Source: Verrucolacustris sp044348085 (lineage in GTDB: Bacteria; Verrucomicrobiota; Verrucomicrobiia; Methylacidiphilales; Verrucolacustridaceae). From it: a DNA stretch of 10,944 nucleotides. How positions within the stretch are numbered: position 1 is the first letter of the stretch; each line of letters begins with the position of its first letter. Positions 6,684-10,944 of the stretch are shown piece after piece. The notes under the pieces were generated by a model, which did not search any database, was not told the DNA's origin, and saw nothing but the letters and a program-made list of their open reading frames with translations. Both the position numbers and the translations under genes were made by a program. The stretch covers positions 1 through 10,944 of the forward strand of contig JBIKTM010000036.1 of the NCBI GenBank assembly GCA_044348085.1, read 5' to 3'.

Positions 6684-6710
6684 GGCGACGAAGGGACTCG
6701 TCGCCCTACC
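6684..6710 (-). repeat. GTAGGGCG-family palindrome with swapped, compensated arms (reverse copy)
   Basis: The stem is GGCGACGA (6684-6691) with TCGTCGCC (6698-6705), 8 bp and perfect. Read on the minus strand it is GGTAGGGCG, ACGA, GTCCCT, TCGT, CGCCTCGCTG. It has the same head, loop and tail as the copy at 3384-3416 but different inner arm bases, all of which still pair. Confidence 0.92.
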
Positions 6711-6750
6711 GAAGATAACTGTCTTAATCCCCTTGATCTCTTTAGCCCAA

Positions 6751-6783
6751 AATCCTTAGCGCCCTTCGCGCCCTTGGCGTGTG
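6751..6783 (+). repeat. CCTTTGCG-type short spacer repeat, second occurrence
   Basis: AATCCTTAGCGCCCTTCGCG then CCCTTGGCGTGTG shows three phased CCTT-x-GCG units, compared with two at 4472-4496. It lies between the palindrome cluster and the gene at 6838. The remainder of the 6481-6837 spacer is the terminator, three palindrome copies and AT-rich filler. Confidence 0.45.
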
Positions 6784-6837
6784 ATAGCCCTCTCAAAACA
6801 TAATTGATCTTTTAGGGGATAAGAGAAACATAAGCAC

Positions 6838-8178
6838 ATGGCTTTGGATCGGATCCTCTTTCGTGCGGGGGCTACGCTCCGGGTTGTGAAGGGGAAAGGC
6901 GAACCCATCCCCGAGAAAAATCTTTTGGCGATTTTCATCAAGGAGGTCCGAGTCGATCCCCGGACTTTCATTTCACGTGACCTCGGGCCGAATCGGGAAG
7001 GGGTAGTCGAACTAACGTTGTCGGGTCAGTCCACCGTGATTCCTTTCAGCGGAGCAGGTCCTGTGAATCAGAAATATTTGCGGCGAGTTGCGTATCTTGG
7101 ACGTAATCCTGGAAGTGTTGGAATCTCGGTCGGGGTGATCGAGTCGGACGAGGAGTCGCGTCGTGCCCTGGATAAAGCGGCGGGAGTGACAGAGGCACTC
7201 TCGGGCGCAATTCCAGGTCCTGGAACGGTGTGGGGTCTGTTGCTTGGACCAGTCGCACCCGCGTTCGGATTGGTGGCGGCTATTCTGAAGTTTGTGCGTG
7301 GTGGCGTAGATGATGATGAGGAGGCTCGCTTTTTCGGGGCGGTGGAGAAGGGGCTTTCGCACGGGGATCGGATTGTTGTCGAGTTGAAGAGAAAGGGAAA
7401 AGAGGTGTTTGCGGTGGAGTTGGAGGCGGAGGATCTGGGCGAACCGACGAATCAGACGGGTGGCTTCAGCGTGAGAGTGTCGCAGCCTGAGATTGTGATC
7501 GAAGATGTGGAGATCGGAGTTCGAAAGGGATCGGTTCGCGGGAGAAAAGAGGGCTGGATGAGTCGACCGGATGCGGGGTTGAGCGAAGTAAAGTCAGGCG
7601 AATATTTCCGCAGGATGAAGTGGTTCGGGTGTGAGGCGGCTAGTGGGATTGGGAGATTTCGTTATGAGGCGAAGGTTGCAGAGTCGGCCCAGGTGCTGAC
7701 GTGGGATGAGGCGGAGCTTTTTCTGGCGGTGGCTCCGAAGTTGAAGTCGGACCGACACACCCTGCCGCTGACGCTTTCTTTTTCCATGTCGCCTGGGCGG
7801 CTCGAGCTGGGTGGGTTAACGGGGGTGGCCTCGGCAGGGGTCGAGCTGGTGGAGGGATTGCTGGAGGGTGGTGACGATAAGGAGGGTAAGAAGTTGATCG
7901 CAGATGTGGCTCCCTATTTGAGGAAAGCGGTGCCATCGGTTAGTGCATTGCTGGCGGAGATTTCGGAGGGACGGTTCTCTCTGTTCTCGATGGAGGGATT
8001 TCTTATTCTTCTTCCCAAGGGGCAAAAAGGGGGTGGGGAGGAGGAGGGACCCAGGATTCTTCTCGAGTGGCAGGAGAATAAAGGGGTATGGGCAGGGAAA
8101 ATACGTACAAAACTAGAGTGGCGTGGGGTAAGGGTAGGGCAATTTACTTTCGACTTGGAAGTCAATGCCCTCAGATAA
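6838..8178 (+). CDS. Unrecognised 446-residue protein, probably cytoplasmic or membrane-associated
   Basis: I do not recognise this protein. It has no signal peptide and no lipobox. Residues 1-110 look beta-rich (IFIKEVRVD, GVVELTLSG, GSVGISVGVIE). A Gly/Pro-rich hydrophobic stretch follows (about 120-153: LSGAIPGPGT, VWGLLLGPVAP, AFGLVAAILKFV), which could be a helical hairpin or membrane-inserting segment. Next comes an acidic patch (VDDDEEARFF, 157-166) and another strand pair (GDRIVVELKRKGKEVFAVEL, 176-195). The C-terminal half has helices around 330-375 and a linker rich in Gly/Glu (GGGEEEG). There is a single cysteine, C264. The coding signal is sound: a long frame with codon use like the housekeeping genes. 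The start is the first ATG; only a weak AAGAG lies upstream at 12 bases. It stands alone between repeats and a terminator. Confidence 0.8.
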   Translation: MALDRILFRAGATLRVVKGKGEPIPEKNLLAIFIKEVRVDPRTFISRDLGPNREGVVELTLSGQSTVIPFSGAGPVNQKYLRRVAYLGRNPGSVGISVGVIESDEESRRALDKAAGVTEALSGAIPGPGTVWGLLLGPVAPAFGLVAAILKFVRGGVDDDEEARFFGAVEKGLSHGDRIVVELKRKGKEVFAVELEAEDLGEPTNQTGGFSVRVSQPEIVIEDVEIGVRKGSVRGRKEGWMSRPDAGLSEVKSGEYFRRMKWFGCEAASGIGRFRYEAKVAESAQVLTWDEAELFLAVAPKLKSDRHTLPLTLSFSMSPGRLELGGLTGVASAGVELVEGLLEGGDDKEGKKLIADVAPYLRKAVPSVSALLAEISEGRFSLFSMEGFLILLPKGQKGGGEEEGPRILLEWQENKGVWAGKIRTKLEWRGVRVGQFTFDLEVNALR

Positions 8179-8290
8179 TAGTTGTAAGTAATTGTTCATT
8201 AACGATATACGGCGTTTAAATCTGCTGGGAACAAGCAATTCAGGCGAGTAATAAGGGTCTAAGTCGTTGTAAATTATGTATATATGCAAA

Positions 8291-8317
8291 AAACGCAGGC
8301 TTTGGCGGCCTGCGTTT
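8291..8317 (+). terminator. Likely terminator, possibly bidirectional
   Basis: A 10-bp stem, AAACGCAGGC (8291-8300) with GCCTGCGTTT (8308-8317), has a 7-base loop. On the plus strand the tail is TTTCTT, a modest T run. On the minus strand it is TTTTTT, formed by the six A before the stem. It lies about 110 bases after the gene at 6838. The surrounding 8179-8390 spacer holds no other feature I can support. Confidence 0.65.
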
Positions 8318-8396
8318 CTTGACGAACACCCTCAGAGACATTCGTAATGCAATTGGGATAGACAGGTAAGTTATTAAAACGTTCAAAAAATATTTG

Positions 8397-8424
8397 TTGA
8401 CCGAATGTATGGGGGGGGTATGGT
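8397..8424 (+). promoter_or_regulatory. Candidate promoter of porin 1 with a G8 run in its spacer
   Basis: TTGACC (8397-8402, five of six matches to -35) and TATGGT (8419-8424, four of six to -10) are 16 bases apart. Eight consecutive G (8411-8418) end exactly at the -10 box. TTGACC is also found 117 bases before the ATG of the second porin (113 here), which supports its role. A change in the G run would change the spacer length. Confidence 0.5.
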
Positions 8425-8430
8425 TAGCAA

Positions 8431-8473
8431 GTTCACGAGGCACTTTGGCCAACAATCACGGTGTCTTGTGAAC
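8431..8473 (+). promoter_or_regulatory. 5' leader hairpin of porin 1
   Basis: GTTCACGAGGCAC (8431-8443) pairs with GTGTCTTGTGAAC (8461-8473) over 13 continuous pairs, two of them G-U, around a 17-base loop containing TTTGGCCAACAA. It is followed by an unpaired A/C-rich stretch and the ribosome binding site. A 5' stem like this can protect an abundant mRNA, as known for E. coli ompA; that role is inferred here. Confidence 0.6.
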
Positions 8474-8509
8474 ATAAACAAACACAAACCAAAGGAGATA
8501 CTAAATAAA

Positions 8510-9829
8510 ATGATCAAGAATATTACAGCGATTCTTGGCGTGCTTGCAGCCGTGACCAGCTTGTCCCTCGCGGACAGCGCTCCGGAAGCTTCCGCTCAAG
8601 ACACCAAAAAGATGGTTCAGAATAACTTCGTTGAGACCGCCCAGAAGGGCATCAAGCTCAGCGGATACGTCGATGCCGGTTATGCCTATAACTTCACTGG
8701 AACGGGCAACCAATCGAACGTAGGTGCACGTTTCGGTAGCGATACCGCACAGCGTGGTGACTTCAACCTCTACGCGGTCAAGATCGCGCTCGAAAAGGCG
8801 TTGACCTCCGAAAACAAAGCTCAGGCCGGATTCCGGACTGACGTGATGATCGGTGAAGATGCTTCCTACTTCATCAATCGTACTGCCGGTGGAGTAAGCA
8901 ACACGAATAACAACTCGAACTCGCTCTTCTTGGAGCAGGCTTATGTTTCCATCCGCGCCCCTGTGGGTAACGGTTGGGACTTCAAGGTTGGAAAGTTCGC
9001 TTCTATCCTCGGATACGAAGTAATGGAACGTCCTGCCAACATGAACACAACCTTTGGTTTGCTGTTCAATGTTATGCCCCTCTACTACACCGGTGTATTG
9101 TCGTCCTATAAGTTCGACGATTACCTCGATGGTAAATTGGGCGTGGTTAACGGTTCTAACAGCGATAACAACACGACCACCAATCCTAACGCTGGCGACG
9201 GTGTTGCACTTCTCGCAGCCCTCAACGTGACTGCCCCTGGTGGCAACGCGAACTGGAGCAACAACTTCCAGTACAGCTCGGGTAACGACAATAACACCTC
9301 CGTTAGCACCACAAGCACCAGCTTGTCGACGACATCAGCACCATCCGATGGTACTGTTAATGTGTCCGCATACACGTTGATCTACAACACTTGGGGAAAT
9401 TGGGCTCCTAAGTTTGCTGATGATAAATTGCTCTTTGCCTTTAATGCTCTCTTGGGCAACACCTCGGGCAGCGCCAGTGGTGGTATCGGCAATATCAATT
9501 CCACATGGTATGGCGCGGGTGCCTACGCGAAGTATCAGTTTAATGACTGGTTCTCGCTCTGCAGCCGTGGTGAATACCTCGGTAGCAATAACTCTCTTGT
9601 GACCGGTAATAATGGTGCCGCAACGACACCCTCGGCCGAGGGTAATGCCACTGGTAATAGCAACTGGGAATACACCATTACCGCTGGTTTCAACGTGATT
9701 GATAACCTCCTCATCCGCGCGGAATACCGCTTGGATTGGGGTTCTTCGATCTACAACAATGCCAACAATACCACAAACTCTGACGGTCCTGCTCACTATG
9801 CAGGTGCAGAAGTGGTTTACAGCTTCTAA
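8510..9829 (+). CDS. Outer-membrane beta-barrel porin, OmpL-like (BBP2-type), paralogue 1
   Basis: The 439-residue protein probably forms a passive diffusion channel in the outer membrane. It starts with a signal peptide (MIKNITAILGVLAAVTSLSLA, cut near SLA|DS or ASA|QD). A conserved first strand (IKLSGYVDAGYAYNF, 48-62) and 'FNLYAVKIALEKAL' (85-98) follow, then 'AGFRTDVMIGEDA' (106-118), 'LFLEQAYVSIRAP' (139-151) and 'DFKVGKFASILGYEV' (157-171), a layout typical of PF07642-like putative porins. The long Asn/Thr/Ser-rich stretches (about 215-230 and 258-285) suit extracellular loops. It ends AEVVYSF, with the C-terminal aromatic residue used for BAM-dependent insertion. I chose the ATG at 8510 because GGAG (8494-8497) and the signal peptide fit it, and the paralogue has the same start; the frame extends upstream to 8405 but that part is leader. 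Confidence 0.93.
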   Translation: MIKNITAILGVLAAVTSLSLADSAPEASAQDTKKMVQNNFVETAQKGIKLSGYVDAGYAYNFTGTGNQSNVGARFGSDTAQRGDFNLYAVKIALEKALTSENKAQAGFRTDVMIGEDASYFINRTAGGVSNTNNNSNSLFLEQAYVSIRAPVGNGWDFKVGKFASILGYEVMERPANMNTTFGLLFNVMPLYYTGVLSSYKFDDYLDGKLGVVNGSNSDNNTTTNPNAGDGVALLAALNVTAPGGNANWSNNFQYSSGNDNNTSVSTTSTSLSTTSAPSDGTVNVSAYTLIYNTWGNWAPKFADDKLLFAFNALLGNTSGSASGGIGNINSTWYGAGAYAKYQFNDWFSLCSRGEYLGSNNSLVTGNNGAATTPSAEGNATGNSNWEYTITAGFNVIDNLLIRAEYRLDWGSSIYNNANNTTNSDGPAHYAGAEVVYSF

Positions 9830-9857
9830 AGAATATTTAGAGCACAGTTAGTTTAAC

Positions 9858-9903
9858 AAAACCCCTCGGAGCCAGTGATTGGGCTCCGGGGGGTTTTTGT
9901 TTT
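9858..9903 (+). terminator. Rho-independent terminator of porin 1
   Basis: AACCCCTCGGAGCC (9860-9873) pairs with GGCTCCGGGGGGTT (9882-9895) over 14 positions with one G-T pair, around an 8-base loop. Further A-T pairs and a TTTTTGTTTTT tail follow. It begins about 30 bases after the stop codon. Confidence 0.95.
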
Positions 9904-9904
9904 T

Positions 9905-10205
9905 ATGTAGGGCGACCACTCGTGGTGGTCGGGGACGAGGCGGGCAAGATGCCCGCCCTACATGGGCTTCAGGCTTCAACGGGGATGTAGGGCGACCATT
10001 CGTGGTCGCCGGGTATGAGGCGGGCAGGAATGCCCGCCCTACACGGGCTTGAGGCTTGAACGGGTATGTAGGGCGACCATTCGTGGTCGCCGGGGACGAG
10101 GCGGGAAGGAATGCCCGCCCTACATGGGCTTGAGGCTTGAACGGGAATGTAGTGCGACCATTCGTGGTCGCCAGGTATAAGGCGGGCAAGATGGCCGCCA
10201 TGCAA
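9905..10205 (+). repeat. 3.8-copy tandem array of about 81-bp double-palindrome units (BIME-like)
   Basis: Units start at 9905, 9985, 10066 and 10147 (80, 81 and 81 bases; the last is partial and decayed). Each unit carries a forward GTAGGGCG palindrome, such as GGCGACCA-TTCG-TGGTCGCC at 9991-10010, then a reverse one, such as GGCGGGCA-GGAA-TGCCCGCC at 10019-10038, ending in CCTAC. A spacer of about 24 bases (ACGGGCTTGAGGCTTGAACG in unit 2) joins the units. The inverted pairing of two related palindromes is the design of bacterial BIMEs. The open frame on the opposite strand, with a repeated VGRAFLPAS, is a by-product of the repeats. Confidence 0.93.
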
Positions 10206-10251
10206 GTGGCTAAAAATTACCAAAAAAGTGGTATTCGTGGTTTTGAATGGA

Positions 10252-10264
10252 ATTGTTAAACAAT
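10252..10264. repeat. Short inverted repeat ATTGTT-A-AACAAT
   Basis: A perfect 6-bp inverted repeat around one central A lies in the AT-rich spacer between the array and porin 2, about 50 bases before the upstream promoter candidate. It might bind a dimeric regulator, but such palindromes arise by chance in AT-rich DNA. Confidence 0.25.
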
Positions 10265-10297
10265 GCAAACATGTGACACACAATTAGATGCAGAATA

Positions 10298-10311
10298 TTT
10301 GAAGATTCAAA
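10298..10311. promoter_or_regulatory. Possible operator TTTGAA-GA-TTCAAA upstream of porin 2
   Basis: A perfect 6-2-6 inverted repeat ends 4 bases before the -35 box at 10316. Position and symmetry suit a dimeric DNA-binding regulator. No equivalent was seen before porin 1, so the paralogues may be controlled differently. Confidence 0.35.
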
Positions 10312-10315
10312 ATAG

Positions 10316-10344
10316 TTGGCACGGATCGTGCTATTTAATAGAAT
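10316..10344 (+). promoter_or_regulatory. Candidate distal promoter of porin 2
   Basis: TTGGCA (10316-10321) and TAGAAT (10339-10344) are 17 bases apart and each matches the sigma70 consensus at 5 of 6 positions, the best-looking promoter in the window. It would give a leader of about 158 bases. Confidence 0.55.
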
Positions 10345-10391
10345 GCCTAGAACATCTGCCAATTGTGTTCTTGGTATGAACGGAGAAATAC

Positions 10392-10419
10392 TTGACCTGT
10401 ATTCCTTATTCTTTAAAAC
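10392..10419 (+). promoter_or_regulatory. Candidate proximal promoter of porin 2, counterpart of the porin 1 promoter
   Basis: TTGACC (10392-10397) and TAAAAC (10414-10419) have a 16-base spacer, matching the layout at 8397-8424 in position and -35 sequence. Here the spacer is pyrimidine-rich (TGTATTCCTTATTCTT) and lacks the G run. Confidence 0.4.
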
Positions 10420-10432
10420 ATTTGGCACCTTC

Positions 10433-10465
10433 AGACGAGGTTTTGGCCAGTACATGGCTTCGTCT
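10433..10465 (+). promoter_or_regulatory. 5' leader hairpin of porin 2
   Basis: AGACGAGG (10433-10440) pairs with CTTCGTCT (10458-10465) over 8 pairs, one G-U; alternatively an inner GCCA/TGGC stem forms. The loop holds TTTTGGCCAGTACA, similar to the porin 1 loop TTTGGCCAACAA. The stem sequences differ between the two leaders but both pair. Confidence 0.5.
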
Positions 10466-10508
10466 TAAGCAAAACACAAACAAACACAAACAGGAGATAC
10501 GAAACAAA

Positions 10509-10944
10509 ATGATCAAGAATATTACAGCGATTCTTGGCGTGCTTGCGGCCGTGGCCAGCTTGTCCCTCGCGGACAGCGCTCCGGAAGCTTCCGCTCAAGA
10601 TACGAAAAAGATGGTTCAAAATAACTTCGTTGAGACCGCCCAGAAGGGCATCAAGCTCAGCGGATACGTCGACACCGGTTATAGCTACAACTTTACCGGC
10701 CAAGGCGGCAATTCGGTTGTTAACAGCCGAGTCCAGAGTGATTCCGCCCAGCAGGGTGATTTCAATCTGTATGCGGTGAAAATTGCTCTCGAAAAGGCGA
10801 TGACCTCCGAGAACAAGGCTCAAGCTGGATTCCGCGTTGATGTGATGATCGGTGAAGACGCCAAGTACTTGGCGAATCCTTCGGTCCAATCCAATTCTGC
10901 GCAAGATTCGAACTATCTGTTCCTCGAACAGGCCTATGTTCAAC
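10509..10944 (+). CDS. Outer-membrane porin, OmpL-like (BBP2-type), paralogue 2 (3' end outside the window)
   Basis: 145 codons are visible and the frame is still open at the edge. The signal peptide MIKNITAILGVLAAVASLSLA and the following residues up to 'KLSGYVD' (54) differ from paralogue 1 at a single residue (A16 for T16). The next residue, T55 for A55, begins the divergent part (NFTGQGGNSVVNSRV against NFTGTGNQSNVGARF). Conserved blocks then return: 'QGDFNLYAVKIALEKAMTSENKAQ' in pieces, 'AGFRVDVMIGEDA' and 'FLEQAYV'. The ribosome binding site AGGAG (10492-10496) is 12 bases before the ATG, the same as in paralogue 1. Variation is concentrated in what should be surface loops. It presumably makes a related outer-membrane channel with a different pore or antigenic surface, under a different upstream control region. 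Confidence 0.92.
   Translation, partial: MIKNITAILGVLAAVASLSLADSAPEASAQDTKKMVQNNFVETAQKGIKLSGYVDTGYSYNFTGQGGNSVVNSRVQSDSAQQGDFNLYAVKIALEKAMTSENKAQAGFRVDVMIGEDAKYLANPSVQSNSAQDSNYLFLEQAYVQ

Noticed and set aside
8405..8509. Longer start for porin 1
   Set aside because: The extension runs through the G8 run and the leader hairpin; the paralogue keeps the start at the equivalent of 8510 and the signal peptide begins there.
9848..10201. 117-residue minus-strand frame with repeated VGRAFLPAS
   Set aside because: It is made entirely by the tandem palindrome array and the porin 1 terminator, has no ribosome binding site, and its amino-acid repeats follow the DNA repeat period. It is a spurious frame of a type I recall being annotated in related genomes.
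9905..10205. CRISPR array
   Set aside because: The 80-81-base units repeat along their whole length, without short repeats separated by unique spacers, and there are no cas genes.
10431..10943. 170-residue minus-strand frame opposite porin 2
   Set aside because: A mirror frame of the porin coding strand; the similar frame opposite porin 1 shows the same mirrored sequence.
1..10944. tRNA, rRNA, riboswitch, transposase or toxin-antitoxin genes
   Set aside because: None could be recognised on either strand; the structured elements seen are terminators, leader hairpins and dispersed palindromes.

Overview
The window looks like a chromosomal stretch from a Gram-negative bacterium, most likely of the phylum Verrucomicrobiota. 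This is inferred from three things seen together: a PEP-CTERM protein next to a TIGR02597-like secreted protein, OmpL-like (BBP2-type) outer-membrane porins, and intergenic GTAGGGCG palindromes. No rRNA or other phylogenetic marker is present, so the assignment is a reasoned guess.

Left part (about 1-4365, minus strand): housekeeping genes. pyrH (UMP kinase) comes first in transcription order, then after a repeat-bearing gap gatC-gatA-gatB, joined by two 4-base ATGA overlaps. GatCAB makes Gln-tRNAGln and/or Asn-tRNAAsn by transamidation. Beyond gatB the first 21 codons of another minus-strand gene run off the edge.

Middle part (about 4365-6837): a spacer with palindromic repeats, then a plus-strand pair of secreted-protein genes of lower GC (a TIGR02597-like protein and a PEP-CTERM protein). 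The pair ends in a very strong terminator, followed by a second cluster of palindromes.

Right part (6838-10944, plus strand): an unrecognised 446-residue protein, then two tandem paralogous porin genes; the second is cut by the window end. Each porin has a long leader with a hairpin. The first has a run of eight G between its likely -35 and -10 boxes, the layout of phase-variable porin promoters. Between the porins lie a 14-bp-stem terminator and a 3.8-copy tandem array of about 81-bp units, each holding two palindromes in inverted orientation (BIME-like).

The most striking non-coding signal is a dispersed palindrome family. Two copies share flanks and a loop but have different stem arms that compensate perfectly, which points to selection on the folded structure or to mobility. 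No CRISPR array, tRNA, rRNA, transposase or defence system was seen.
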